From Rhodoferax sp. UBA5149 (GTDB lineage: Bacteria > Pseudomonadota > Gammaproteobacteria > Burkholderiales > Burkholderiaceae_C): 25,685 bases of DNA. The first letter of the stretch is position 1. Each line of letters opens with the position of its first letter. This document shows, piece after piece, positions 8,709-17,350 of this stretch. A program made the translations under genes and the position numbers. The notes beneath the pieces were generated by a model. It searched no databases and was not told where the DNA came from. It was given only the letters and a program-made list of their open reading frames with translations. The stretch covers positions 1 through 25,685 of the forward strand of contig NZ_DHXT01000025.1 in NCBI RefSeq assembly GCF_002413825.1. Direction: 5' to 3'.

Positions 8709-9461
8709 TCAAACTAGACGACTGGGCCGCGCGTAATTGATAAGCACCGCGCGATAAGGCCCTTTAAACACAAACATGCTGCCCGCCGCCGCGCCCACTA
8801 CGCCCACCGCGTCAATCAACTCCTGCATGTGGGTGCTATTACCTGCACCGCCCAGCATGGTGACGGGCGAGCTCACAGTCTTACGGACCAGCTTGGCAAG
8901 CTCCAGGTCATAGCCAGCCATCTCGCCGTCCCGATCAATGCTGTTGATCACAATTTCACCCGCGCCCAGTTCAACGGCCTGTTGGCAAAACTCCAACAGG
9001 TTTGCCTTCTGTTTCTCAGTGCCGTTGCGTGTGTAAATGGTGTACCCCGGTAACAATTTGTTCTTTCGGACATCCAGCGTCACCACCACACTCTGTGCGC
9101 CTACGGCCTCAGCCATTTCACGAATCAATCTAGGCCGGGCTAGCGCCGCTGCACTGATAGACACCTTTTCAAAGCCTGAAGCGATAATCTGGGTTGCCTG
9201 CTGCGCAGTGGTAACGCCACCCCCATAACCCAAGGGCATTCTGGACTCGACGGCCAAGCCCTTCAATAATGCAAAATTTGGTGTCTGAGCGTGTGCAGTG
9301 GCATCAATGTCAATCAGCATCAGCTCATCAACTTCTTTCTCGTTAAAAATCTTGACGGCATTGAGCGGATCACCCACGTATTTGGCATCTTTGAACTGCC
9401 TTGTTTTGACCAAGCCGCCATCGTGCAACAGCAAACACGGAATAATTCTGGAGCGAAGCAT
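8709..9461 (-). CDS. hisF: HisF-like subunit for acetamidino modification (HisF2/AglZ type)
   Basis: A 250-residue TIM-barrel protein of the HisF family. True histidine-pathway HisF has a catalytic Asp in the first strand motif CLDV; here that stretch reads CLLLHDGGLVK, so the Asp at position 11 is Leu. The phosphate-binding glycines GYGGG, LGGAGN and GAAAGSMF are kept. Together with the adjacent HisH and WbpG-type genes this points to the P. aeruginosa HisH2/HisF2 role: making and channelling ammonia to the amidotransferase instead of forming imidazole glycerol phosphate. The start at 9461 has GGAG eight bases upstream and sits two bases after the hisH stop. Confidence 0.93.
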   Translation of the reverse strand: MLRSRIIPCLLLHDGGLVKTRQFKDAKYVGDPLNAVKIFNEKEVDELMLIDIDATAHAQTPNFALLKGLAVESRMPLGYGGGVTTAQQATQIIASGFEKVSISAAALARPRLIREMAEAVGAQSVVVTLDVRKNKLLPGYTIYTRNGTEKQKANLLEFCQQAVELGAGEIVINSIDRDGEMAGYDLELAKLVRKTVSSPVTMLGGAGNSTHMQELIDAVGVVGAAAGSMFVFKGPYRAVLINYARPSRLV

Positions 9462-9463
9462 GG

Positions 9464-10078
9464 CTAAAGCTCCGCAAAGTTACGAAAAACAGCCACACCA
9501 TTGGCGTGACTCTTTTCAGGATGAAACTGCATACCAAACACATTGGCATGCGCTACGGCACAGGGTAATTCTTTGCCATACTGCACCGTTGCAACCACAT
9601 CATCGGGATCAGTTGCATCAAAATAATAACTATGCAAGAAATAAAAACCCTGCTGAATATCTACCCCGACAAATAAGGCAGCATCAGCCTTGGGCACAAT
9701 AGAATTCCAACCCATGTGCGGTAACTTGGGGTTAGCGGGAATCAAACTCGCGTCAATTTGACGAACACGCCCTCGAACCCACCCCAAGCCTGCAAGTGAA
9801 CCTTCGTCACTCGACTCAGCCAACACCTGCATACCCACACAGATGCCCAAGACTTTCTTCTTTCGCACCAACACTTGCTCATTCAGGGTTGCCACCATGC
9901 CCGAGTCATTCAAATAGCGCATGGTGGCATCAAAGGCCCCGACGCCTGGCAAGACGTACCTGTCAGCCTTTGCCAATTCACCCAAGTCATTGGTAATGAC
10001 ATAGGGCACCTTGAGCTGCTTGTAAATGTTAGCGATAGCCGCAATGTTGCCAGAGCCATAGTCAATAATGGCGATCAT
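9464..10078 (-). CDS. hisH: HisH-like glutamine amidotransferase for acetamidino modification
   Basis: A class I glutamine amidotransferase of 204 residues which hydrolyses glutamine to ammonia. The triad is visible as Cys80 in GICVGMQ, His186 and Glu188 in MQFHPEKS. The oxyanion-hole region PGVGAFD (44-50) is HisH-like. Its ATG overlaps the stop of the WbpG-type gene as ATGA at 10075-10078, and the HisF-like gene starts two bases after its stop. By the P. aeruginosa B-band O-antigen precedent, it should feed ammonia through HisF to the WbpG-type enzyme. A histidine-biosynthetic role is unlikely in this operon. Confidence 0.94.
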   Translation of the reverse strand: MIAIIDYGSGNIAAIANIYKQLKVPYVITNDLGELAKADRYVLPGVGAFDATMRYLNDSGMVATLNEQVLVRKKKVLGICVGMQVLAESSDEGSLAGLGWVRGRVRQIDASLIPANPKLPHMGWNSIVPKADAALFVGVDIQQGFYFLHSYYFDATDPDDVVATVQYGKELPCAVAHANVFGMQFHPEKSHANGVAVFRNFAEL

Positions 10079-11208
10079 CGCTTAACCGACCTTTCAACAC
10101 CCAGCAGTTTCAGTACTTTGGCACCCAGATCAAACATCCATTCCTGATTTTTATAATCTTTGTAAGTTTTTAATGGCATCTGGTGGTAGCCACGCAATTC
10201 CTCAACACTGATACCCAACTTGGAGGCAATATACGCAAAGTCCTCGTCAATAGTTTCAGGGTCATAAGCTGGTTTTTCAAGCTTGGCCAGGGCTTCTTCA
10301 CGGGTCATCTGCCCAGTAAGAATCAAACTCGAATATTGCACACGCCGCGTGTCATAGCCAAAGCGGGTTGGTAGCCAATAGCCTTCATAGAAACGGGTGA
10401 AGCGTGACTCGAAGTGTTTTTGCGGATAGGGACGCCAGCCATACAACTCAGATAGAACTTGCGAAGCGTTCTCTTTGGTGTAAGGCAGATAGTTAAGCGG
10501 CTTGACCACTTGCACCCCTTTGATGTAGCGGAGATAGACCTTGTGGAACAGAACGCTGCTGAAAGGGTAGGTGTCAAGCGGCCGCGTACCAAACTGCCCA
10601 TGAATATCACGCAACTGCGCCATGTCTGTGCCGTAGTAAAGCCAATCTTTGGGGTTGCGAACGCATTCGGTGGCAAAGTTGCCCCCGTTGACGATGTACT
10701 TGATGTTGTGCTTGTTCGCAAAGTGGTACAGCGTAGCTACAAATGCATGATCCTGAGGAATGTCAAGATGCGGCACCCCAGACTTGAAGAAAGATAGCTG
10801 GAAGTCTCGCATCTCCTGCCAGTTAATTACTTCAGTGTACAAATCCAACCCAAGCTTGTCCACCAGCATCTGAATGTTGTTAACTGCAAGATCTGTATTC
10901 CAGCCCCCATCAACGTGAAACACCAACGGACGAAGATCAAACTCTTTGACAGCAAGATGCAGCAAATATGAACTGTCCAGCCCACCGCTCATTCCCATAA
11001 TGCAGTCAAAAGGTTTACCCTTGCCGGCCTGTTTTATTTTCCCGACCATCTCACGGAACAGTGCCTTGCCAGTGTCATTGGGATGCCAATTGGGCAAGAC
11101 GTCACTTTTGAATCCGCTGCAATGGTCACAAACACCTAGTTCGTCGAAGACGATCTGAGTATCGCTTGTATCCATCACACAACTGCTACAAACTTGATAA
11201 TTTTTCAT
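10075..11208 (-). CDS. wbpG: N-acetyl sugar amidotransferase (WbpG/PseA family)
   Basis: A 377-residue ATP-pyrophosphatase family enzyme that converts an N-acetyl group on a sugar to an acetamidino group, using ammonia from HisH/HisF. The PP-loop is SGGLDSS at 74-80. The N-terminus carries two CxxC pairs (Cys7/Cys10 and Cys27/Cys30), a probable zinc site typical of the family. The ATG at 11208 has GGAG seven bases upstream. Known members act on UDP-ManNAc3NAcA (WbpG) or on pseudaminic acid precursors (PseA). Nothing in the window makes a nonulosonic acid, so a ManNAc3NAcA-like or other diamino sugar is more plausible (inference). The symbol denotes the family, not a proven ortholog. Confidence 0.93.
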   Translation of the reverse strand: MKNYQVCSSCVMDTSDTQIVFDELGVCDHCSGFKSDVLPNWHPNDTGKALFREMVGKIKQAGKGKPFDCIMGMSGGLDSSYLLHLAVKEFDLRPLVFHVDGGWNTDLAVNNIQMLVDKLGLDLYTEVINWQEMRDFQLSFFKSGVPHLDIPQDHAFVATLYHFANKHNIKYIVNGGNFATECVRNPKDWLYYGTDMAQLRDIHGQFGTRPLDTYPFSSVLFHKVYLRYIKGVQVVKPLNYLPYTKENASQVLSELYGWRPYPQKHFESRFTRFYEGYWLPTRFGYDTRRVQYSSLILTGQMTREEALAKLEKPAYDPETIDEDFAYIASKLGISVEELRGYHQMPLKTYKDYKNQEWMFDLGAKVLKLLGVERSVKR

Positions 11209-11267
11209 TTAAGTACTCCATCGCTTTTCTTCATAAATAACTATGCCGGCTAATATGGCATTGATTT

Positions 11268-12092
11268 TCAGCGAAAAATCTTGACATATTTTCGATAGAC
11301 GCGGTGAGCGTCCCTAGCGAACAACCATCGTTGCTTACTAGGAAGCTTGGCCAGCGAAGCATGCCAATGGTGTACAACTTGGATAGCGGGCTCATAATAA
11401 ACTTGCTGCCCGACATCGCCTAGTTGTTTGCTTAGAAAAAATTCCTCTGACATTAAAAACGTTGGAGCCCAGAGCTCTTTAAACTGTTCAAAGAAGCGGG
11501 GGCCGAGTAGATAGCAGGATCCGTGTCCCTGACTAATTGGTTGAGCGACTTGCCACTGTTCTTCATCTGCGCGGTCGGACACAACGTGAAACATCATTGC
11601 CAATTTGTGAATCAGTAATCCGACATAGTAATTCGCGTAATAGAGATCGTAGAAAATCTCGCGGATGGTACTGATATTGGCAATGACGTGCGGATTCTGG
11701 TGCTGTCCGTCAACGGTGATGACATCGGGGGAAACTACCGCGTGAGCCCTCAGGCGTGACGCATATGCGGACAAGTTGTCAGCAAAGTCCGATGGAAACT
11801 CCAGGTCGTTATTACCAACAACCATCCAGTCTATATCTGAATGTTCAATGCGTAACTGTGATATTCCAAGATTCAAGCCGCGAAAATATCCAATATTCTC
11901 ACCATTTAGTATTAACCGCAAACAAGAAAATTGTGACGCCATTTCCCGCAGCAGCGCAACATCGTCAAGATTAGAATTATTGTCGACGACAACAATCTGG
12001 TAATCGTGATCTTTATTGCTCAGCAATGTACGAATTGCCTTCAGCGTAAAGACGCTGTTATTAAAGTTGGTACAGACGTAACCTATTTTCAT
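11268..12092 (-). CDS. Glycosyltransferase family 2
   Basis: A GT-A-fold glycosyltransferase of 274 residues. It opens with MKIGYVCTNFNNSVFTLKAI, followed by the nucleotide-binding IVVVDNNSN, the GENIGYFRGLNLGI segment common to rhamnosyltransferase-like GT2 proteins, and a VVGNNDLEF stretch that plays the DxD part. The MSEEFFLSKQLGD segment and the VVHHWHASLAK ending are also typical. The ATG at 12092 is preferred to upstream codons because it begins at the family's first beta-strand and has GAG five bases before it. The gene lies in a visibly AT-richer part of the window together with wzy. The donor sugar is unknown. Confidence 0.9.
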   Translation of the reverse strand: MKIGYVCTNFNNSVFTLKAIRTLLSNKDHDYQIVVVDNNSNLDDVALLREMASQFSCLRLILNGENIGYFRGLNLGISQLRIEHSDIDWMVVGNNDLEFPSDFADNLSAYASRLRAHAVVSPDVITVDGQHQNPHVIANISTIREIFYDLYYANYYVGLLIHKLAMMFHVVSDRADEEQWQVAQPISQGHGSCYLLGPRFFEQFKELWAPTFLMSEEFFLSKQLGDVGQQVYYEPAIQVVHHWHASLAKLPSKQRWLFARDAHRVYRKYVKIFR

Positions 12093-12141
12093 TTTAACTC
12101 GGAAAGAATGATGAGAAATTTTCTCAGCAGTAGGAGAATGC

Positions 12142-13473
12142 TTACGCAAGAGATATATCAGTTGGACCAATTATTTTATTTAAATAATTGTTAATATAAA
12201 CCAATATTATTATTAAAATAAAAGTAACATAGATGCTATTCCAAACAAACTGACTAATCAGGAAGGAAGTGTAAATAAACCCAATTAGATGCGCAAAAAC
12301 AGAGGCGGATACGGTCGGGTTTGGCGAAACCAATAGCTGAAAAAATGAAACATGACAGAATAGTCCAAATCCAATCATAAACGCAAGAGATCCAATTAAT
12401 CCAAAATCATAAATCAGACCACGAAACATTGTAAAAATATTTGTCTGAATTATTTCGCCGTAATAAAAATATTCATCATAATATCCAGCAGGTACATACT
12501 TATCGCTGCCAAATAACTTGAAAATGGACATGAATGTATGAAATCCATACTCACTAAAATCATCAGAGTAATTCACAACCGACTCGCCAAACATTAGGTG
12601 TGAAAACCAGTCCGAAAACGCATACATGTGTGCCGATGAATATGATAAAAAAGACCTCGTGAGTTCTGTTTTGATGACTACGAGATCGTCTGATTCAAAA
12701 AGACCGCGCGCCAAAAAAGACATTGTCAGCACAGGAATAATAAGCAGAATATATATTAATATTGTTACAACATTCTCTTTTCGTATGAATGTAAGATCAT
12801 TCTTTCGTATTTTGCTAATCAAAACTCCCGCGATAAAATATGCGATTGCAAGGAAGAGTGTCCCTTTTGCACCTTGAATGACCATCACTGCAGCAGAAGG
12901 TACCAAAACAAGTAATAATATAATTGATCCTCGTACCTTCTGAGGTCGGTCGTTATAGTACATTCCTCCAATAATCGCCGATGTGTATGTAAACACCACG
13001 CTAAGCTTGCCAAATAAATTTACATCAAGTTCATCATTATATCGGCGCGCAATATAGGAATTGGCTGTTTGCATTATGTCGAAAACAATATCATTTAGAG
13101 AAAAGCCCTGTGCCGCCGTGTTTATTACTAAGAATAAAAGGGTGAGTAAAGTTGTCCCAAAAAATGCCAGGCGCATAAAAGACCCGCCGAAGTTCGATCG
13201 ATTGCTTCGCTTTCTATTTACTGCATAAGCCTTGTGCCAGTCGATGCTAAGAGCTGTTGCAGAGAACAAAAGGCAGCACAAGAATATATAGGCGACCGCC
13301 GTCCACTCTATCGGAACCGAAAATAGAACGACTAGCGGAATGAAAGTTAGGGCAAACCAAAACAAACCGAACAAACAGGCAGGAAATATCCAAGTGCCGA
13401 CCAGTCGGCGCACGAGACCGGCTTGCACCAGAATCAGCAGGCTGAATAGGATCGCTAACAGTTTTTCTGCCAT
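12142..13473 (-). CDS. wzy: Oligosaccharide repeat-unit polymerase (Wzy-like)
   Basis: A very hydrophobic inner-membrane protein of 443 residues with about ten to twelve predicted membrane segments and a larger hydrophilic loop near residues 270-335. That loop includes a Tyr/Phe-rich GYYDEYFYYGEIIQTN stretch, an arrangement typical of Wzy polymerases, which join flipped repeat units in the periplasm. Sequence conservation in this class is too low for a motif call, so the identification rests on topology and on its place between wzx and a glycosyltransferase. The coding sequence is clearly AT-rich compared with the flanking wec and export genes, as is common for horizontally exchanged wzy genes. 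The ATG at 13473 has only a weak Shine-Dalgarno. Confidence 0.82.
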   Translation of the reverse strand: MAEKLLAILFSLLILVQAGLVRRLVGTWIFPACLFGLFWFALTFIPLVVLFSVPIEWTAVAYIFLCCLLFSATALSIDWHKAYAVNRKRSNRSNFGGSFMRLAFFGTTLLTLLFLVINTAAQGFSLNDIVFDIMQTANSYIARRYNDELDVNLFGKLSVVFTYTSAIIGGMYYNDRPQKVRGSIILLLVLVPSAAVMVIQGAKGTLFLAIAYFIAGVLISKIRKNDLTFIRKENVVTILIYILLIIPVLTMSFLARGLFESDDLVVIKTELTRSFLSYSSAHMYAFSDWFSHLMFGESVVNYSDDFSEYGFHTFMSIFKLFGSDKYVPAGYYDEYFYYGEIIQTNIFTMFRGLIYDFGLIGSLAFMIGFGLFCHVSFFQLLVSPNPTVSASVFAHLIGFIYTSFLISQFVWNSIYVTFILIIILVYINNYLNKIIGPTDISLA

Positions 13474-13560
13474 GTTTTCAGCTTGAACGTTGGACGTTGT
13501 TCACGCGCCGCGGATAAGACTTATGGTGAGTCATCAGCCACGTCAAATGTTTATTTAAAT

Positions 13561-14802
13561 TCACTGGAAGTATCTTCTTGTGATGATTGCCAGTAATATA
13601 GCTTCCGCCAAGACAAAACTGATAGCGGCGCCAAGCGGCCCGGCGACTGAAGCTAGCAGAGTACTGATTGCAAGGCTAATGAGTCCGGTGCTCAGAATGG
13701 CGATAAACAAATAACGTCGTTCACCGAGCGCATTCAATCCGGCGCTACCAAACATAAAGTTAGAAACTCCAAAGAAAGTGCCAGCGCTCATTAACAGAAC
13801 CAGAGAAGCGACATAGTCAGCATTCTCAATGCGTTGCACCCAAGTAATATTATGTCCTATGGTTAGATAACCAAGCACCAAGACAAGTAGTAATACAGCC
13901 AATACCGCTAGTTGAGGCCATGTCAATTTAAGAAGTGCATGAAAGACTGGCCGCCCCGGGGACCCTGCAGTCCGGGCAACACGGATAGCCTTCGGGAAAA
14001 AGAGTTGATTTAACGGTCGTATTGAAGCTTGAATTGCCTTGACCAGTTTTTCCGCCATCGAATAGGCAGCAATGCCTGCTCCCAGGCTACCTAATGCGCT
14101 GAGGATAATTACGTTGACGTCGCGATATAGGGTGACACTCAAATTACCCAGAAATACATCTTTACCTGACCACAACATCTGTTTGAGTTGTGTCGCAGAA
14201 ACGCCGACGAACCGAATGCCGAATTGATGCATCGCATATAGCAGCGAACATATCGCCCCTATTAGGTAAAATCCGCCAATAGCGAGCGGTACAAGAAGGT
14301 AATCAGCTTGACCATCCACGGCATTCAATACTACGAATAATATGCATATGCGGCTTAGCACCGTAATTATGGCTACTGGCGTATTCCGCTCAAGGCCCTG
14401 ATAGAGCCAGTTTGGCTGGATGGCATAACTGAGCGGAACGAGTGCCCAGAAGAGGGCGAGCACAACCAGTTTCTTGTCAATCAACAGCGCAACAAGGATG
14501 AATATGGGAGCACAGCATATGAATAGCGACAGACGCAGATAAGTGATGCCACTGAATATATGTGAAATCTGCTTGGCATCGACCTTCGGGTCCAGCCCCA
14601 CTACTTGGACTACACCGTCAACTTCGAAGCTATAAAGCACGATTGCAAGAAGAAATAGTGACAGCGCCTCGGAAAGTACAATCTTTGCGTAAAGGTCGGA
14701 CCCAACCACTCCCAAAGCAAAGGGAAAAATCACGAGTGGCAACACGGCATTCGATATCTGTATCGTTGCCAGTGCTGTCAGATTGACGAGCTTATGCTTC
14801 AA
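13561..14802 (-). CDS. wzx: Lipid-linked repeat-unit flippase (Wzx-like, MOP superfamily)
   Basis: A 413-residue polytopic membrane protein with about twelve hydrophobic segments. The N-terminal ATIQISNAVLPLVIFPFALGVVG is typical of Wzx proteins (PST family). Mid-protein segments such as YAIQPNWLYQGLERN and SVTLYRDVNVIILSALG are also characteristic. It should move Und-PP-linked repeat units to the periplasmic face. Translation starts at TTG (14800-14802) with AAGG five bases upstream; no ATG exists in the first thirty codons. It lies 41 bp after wecC and 87 bp before wzy. Confidence 0.9.
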   Translation of the reverse strand: MKHKLVNLTALATIQISNAVLPLVIFPFALGVVGSDLYAKIVLSEALSLFLLAIVLYSFEVDGVVQVVGLDPKVDAKQISHIFSGITYLRLSLFICCAPIFILVALLIDKKLVVLALFWALVPLSYAIQPNWLYQGLERNTPVAIITVLSRICILFVVLNAVDGQADYLLVPLAIGGFYLIGAICSLLYAMHQFGIRFVGVSATQLKQMLWSGKDVFLGNLSVTLYRDVNVIILSALGSLGAGIAAYSMAEKLVKAIQASIRPLNQLFFPKAIRVARTAGSPGRPVFHALLKLTWPQLAVLAVLLLVLVLGYLTIGHNITWVQRIENADYVASLVLLMSAGTFFGVSNFMFGSAGLNALGERRYLFIAILSTGLISLAISTLLASVAGPLGAAISFVLAEAILLAIITRRYFQ

Positions 14803-14843
14803 TGAAACCTTAAAATTTTTCTTTTATTAGCGGCTGGCCCGAG

Positions 14844-16130
14844 TCAGCTATTGAGGATGCCACGGGTGTCGATCACGCAAACGTGCTCAGCGAACTTCTG
14901 GCTCATGTCAATAAATTCACGATGATCAACAAGCAATACGAGGATGTTGGCTGTGGTGACGCCTTCTTCTGCCGTAGCTAGGCCTACATTGGGGATATCT
15001 TCAAAAGCTTGGGGGAGACCGAGGATATGTGGCTCAACCAATAAGACGCGTCCCCAGTTCTTTTGTGCAACCGCAAGCGCAATTGCCAGGGCAGGGCTTT
15101 CGCGTAGATCGTCAATGTCAGGCTTGAAGGCCAGACCAAAGCAGGCAATAGTCACATCTTTAGCCGTTTTGTTTGGGTTGGCTTGCAAGTAGTCGGCCAC
15201 GGCTAGTTTCACCTTGTCAATTACCCATTCCGGCTTGCTGTCGTTGACTTCACGGGCGGTGCGGATCAGGCGGGCCTGGTCTGGCGTCTGGCTCACTATG
15301 AACCATGGATCCACGGCAATGCAGTGCCCACCCACTCCGGGGCCTGGTTGCAGGATGTTGACGCGCGGGTGTCGATTGGCCAGCTTGATGAGTTCCCACA
15401 CGTTGATGTCCAGTTTGTCGCAGATGATGGACAACTCGTTGGCAAAGGCAATGTTCACGTCGCGGAAACTGTTTTCGGTCAGCTTGCACATTTCGGCGGT
15501 ACGGGCGCTGGTGATGACGCATTCGCCTTGCACAAATATTTTGTACAGTTGGGCTGCGGCTTCAGAGCATTTGGGTGTCACGCCTCCAATGACGCGGTCA
15601 TTTTGCATCAGTTCGCGCAGCACGTGGCCCGGTAGGACGCGCTCTGGGCAGTAGGCCACGCGAATATCTGATGTCTCACCATGCGTTTGGGGGAATGTCA
15701 GGTCTGGCCGGGCGGCAGCCAGCCAGGCGGCCATTTGCTCGGTAGTCCCAACGGGCGAGGTGGATTCAAGGATGACCAAGTCACCTTGTTTGAGCACGGG
15801 AGCTATTGCCCGGCTGGCGGCTTCAATGTAGCACAGGTCTGGCTCGTGGTCGCCATTGTGGTCTGCCTTGAAGGGTGTGGGCACGGCTATTAAAAATGCG
15901 TCGGCTGGCTCAGGCTTGGTAGTTGCACGCAGGTAACCTGCGGATACTGCGGCTTGCACCACCATGTCCAAATCGGGCTCCACGATGTGGATCTGGCCGC
16001 GGTTTATGGTGTCCACGGCTGTTTGGTTGATGTCAACACCAATCACTTTGATCTTGCGGCTGGCAAAGACGGCGGCGGTGGGCAGGCCGATGTAGCCTAG
16101 ACCGATGATAGAAATGGTTTTGTAGTTCAT
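14844..16130 (-). CDS. wecC: UDP-N-acetyl-D-mannosamine dehydrogenase
   Basis: A 428-residue UDP-sugar 6-dehydrogenase that makes UDP-ManNAcA by two NAD-dependent oxidations at C6. It matches E. coli WecC closely by eye along its length. The NAD motif is IGLGYIGLPTA (9-19), and the catalytic Cys270 lies in GPGVGGHCIAVDPWF. The stretches STSPVGTTEQMA, RTAEMCKLTENSFRDVNIAFANEL and CFGLAFKPDIDDLRESP are almost identical to WecC. The 14-residue hydrophilic stretch near 88-98 (KADHNGDHEPD) is slightly longer than in E. coli. It follows wecB, separated by a REP-like element, and no strong Shine-Dalgarno precedes its ATG. Confidence 0.97.
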   Translation of the reverse strand: MNYKTISIIGLGYIGLPTAAVFASRKIKVIGVDINQTAVDTINRGQIHIVEPDLDMVVQAAVSAGYLRATTKPEPADAFLIAVPTPFKADHNGDHEPDLCYIEAASRAIAPVLKQGDLVILESTSPVGTTEQMAAWLAAARPDLTFPQTHGETSDIRVAYCPERVLPGHVLRELMQNDRVIGGVTPKCSEAAAQLYKIFVQGECVITSARTAEMCKLTENSFRDVNIAFANELSIICDKLDINVWELIKLANRHPRVNILQPGPGVGGHCIAVDPWFIVSQTPDQARLIRTAREVNDSKPEWVIDKVKLAVADYLQANPNKTAKDVTIACFGLAFKPDIDDLRESPALAIALAVAQKNWGRVLLVEPHILGLPQAFEDIPNVGLATAEEGVTTANILVLLVDHREFIDMSQKFAEHVCVIDTRGILNS

Positions 16131-16156
16131 GACTGAGGTGATGATATTTTGGGTTC

Positions 16157-16205
16157 TTGTAGGGCAGACTTTAGTCTGCCTAATCGACTGAAGTCGACCC
16201 TACAA
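16157..16205. repeat. REP-like compound inverted repeat overlapping the wecB 3' end
   Basis: An outer 8-bp inverted repeat (TTGTAGGG at 16157-16164, CCCTACAA at 16198-16205) encloses two short hairpins. These are CAGACT-TT-AGTCTG at 16165-16178 and TCGACT-GA-AGTCGA at 16184-16197. The whole could fold into a cruciform or three-way stem in DNA or RNA. It covers the last coding codons and stop of wecB and the gap before wecC. The layout is like REP/BIME-type elements; no transposase is nearby. Confidence 0.85.
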
Positions 16206-17340
16206 AAGCTGCTAGCGATTGCAGTATGCGTTGGCAGGCGCGGCCGTCGCCGTAGGGGTTGTGGGCGAAGGCCATGCTGTTGTAGGCGGCGTTGTCGGTT
16301 AGCAGGGTGCGCAAGTGTTGGGTGATGGCGGCCACCGTGGTGCCGATCAGCTTCACTGTGCCTGCCTGCACGGCCTCGGGGCGCTCTGTGGTGTCGCGCA
16401 TTACCAGCACGGGCTTGCCCAACGACGGGGCTTCTTCTTGTATGCCGCCGGAGTCGGTCAAAATGATGTGGGCACGGTTCATGAGGTACACAAAGGGCAG
16501 ATAGTCCTGCGGTTCGATGAGGTGAATGTTGGCAATTCCAGCCAATAGGCGGTTGACGGGCTCGCGCACATTGGGGTTGAGGTGCACGGGGTAGACGACG
16601 TCCACGTCCGGAAATGCCTGGGCGGTGTCGGCCAGCGCCTGACAGATGCGTTCAAACCCATTGCCAAAGCTTTCGCGGCGGTGACCGGTGACAAGCACGA
16701 TGCGCCGCTCGGGGGCCAAGAAGGAAAATTGCCGGGCAAAGCGCTGCTGCAGGGATTCATCGGTCTTGAGTTTGTTGACAACTTCTAGCAAAGCATCAAT
16801 AACGGTGTTGCCGGTGACGACGATGCTGCTGGCGGGCACACCCTCGTGTTGCAGGTTTTGGCTGGAGGTATCAGTGGGGGCGAAGTGCACCGCCGCCAAT
16901 GCGCCCGTGAGCTTGCGGTTGCCTTCTTCGGGCCAGGGTGAATACAGGTTGCCGGTGCGCAGCCCGGCCTCTACATGGGCCACGGGTATCTGCTGGTAAT
17001 ACGCGGCCAGGCTGGTGGCAAAGGTGGTGGCGGTGTCCCCATGCACCAGCACGATGTCGGGCTTGAACTGGCTGAACACACCTTTCATGCCCTGCAAGAT
17101 GGCAGTAGTTACGTCCGTCAGGTCTTGACCCGGCTTCATGATGTTGAGGTCAAAGTCTGGCTGGATAGCAAACAGGTGCAGCACTTGGTCCAGCATCTCG
17201 CGGTGCTGGGCGGTGACGCAGAGTTTTGCCTCAAACCGCTCATCTGCGGCCAAGGCCAGGGCGAGCGGGGCCATTTTGATGGCTTCGGGTCGGGTGCCGA
17301 AGACAGTGAGAACTTTGATACGGTCTTCCATGGGATTCAT
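16180..17340 (-). CDS. wecB: UDP-N-acetylglucosamine 2-epimerase (non-hydrolysing)
   Basis: This 386-residue enzyme interconverts UDP-GlcNAc and UDP-ManNAc, the substrate of WecC. The match to E. coli WecB is strong: VLTVFGTRPEAIKMAPL at the start, HVEAGLRTGNLYSPWPEE, LVTGHRRESFG, SGGIQEEAPSLGKPVLVMRDTTERPEA and AHNPYGDG near the end. The ATG at 17340 is chosen, with a second ATG three codons later as the alternative; neither has a strong Shine-Dalgarno. The last codons (FVGSTSVD and stop) fall inside an inverted-repeat element at 16157-16205, so the natural C-terminal tail seems to have been replaced by repeat-encoded residues. The catalytic core is complete, so activity is expected. Confidence 0.97.
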   Translation of the reverse strand: MNPMEDRIKVLTVFGTRPEAIKMAPLALALAADERFEAKLCVTAQHREMLDQVLHLFAIQPDFDLNIMKPGQDLTDVTTAILQGMKGVFSQFKPDIVLVHGDTATTFATSLAAYYQQIPVAHVEAGLRTGNLYSPWPEEGNRKLTGALAAVHFAPTDTSSQNLQHEGVPASSIVVTGNTVIDALLEVVNKLKTDESLQQRFARQFSFLAPERRIVLVTGHRRESFGNGFERICQALADTAQAFPDVDVVYPVHLNPNVREPVNRLLAGIANIHLIEPQDYLPFVYLMNRAHIILTDSGGIQEEAPSLGKPVLVMRDTTERPEAVQAGTVKLIGTTVAAITQHLRTLLTDNAAYNSMAFAHNPYGDGRACQRILQSLAAFVGSTSVD

Positions 17341-17350
17341 TATTCTTGAC

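Noticed and set aside
6090..8736. Several plus-strand frames opposite the two-domain dehydrogenase.
   Set aside because: All are antisense shadows; the minus-strand frame carries every expected motif.
8709..10078. hisF and hisH as part of a histidine biosynthesis operon.
   Set aside because: No other his genes are near, the HisF catalytic Asp is missing, and a WbpG-type gene is coupled upstream.
11231..11416. A 61-codon minus-strand frame at the end of the GT2 gene.
   Set aside because: It overlaps the GT2 coding region in another frame and has no recognisable feature.
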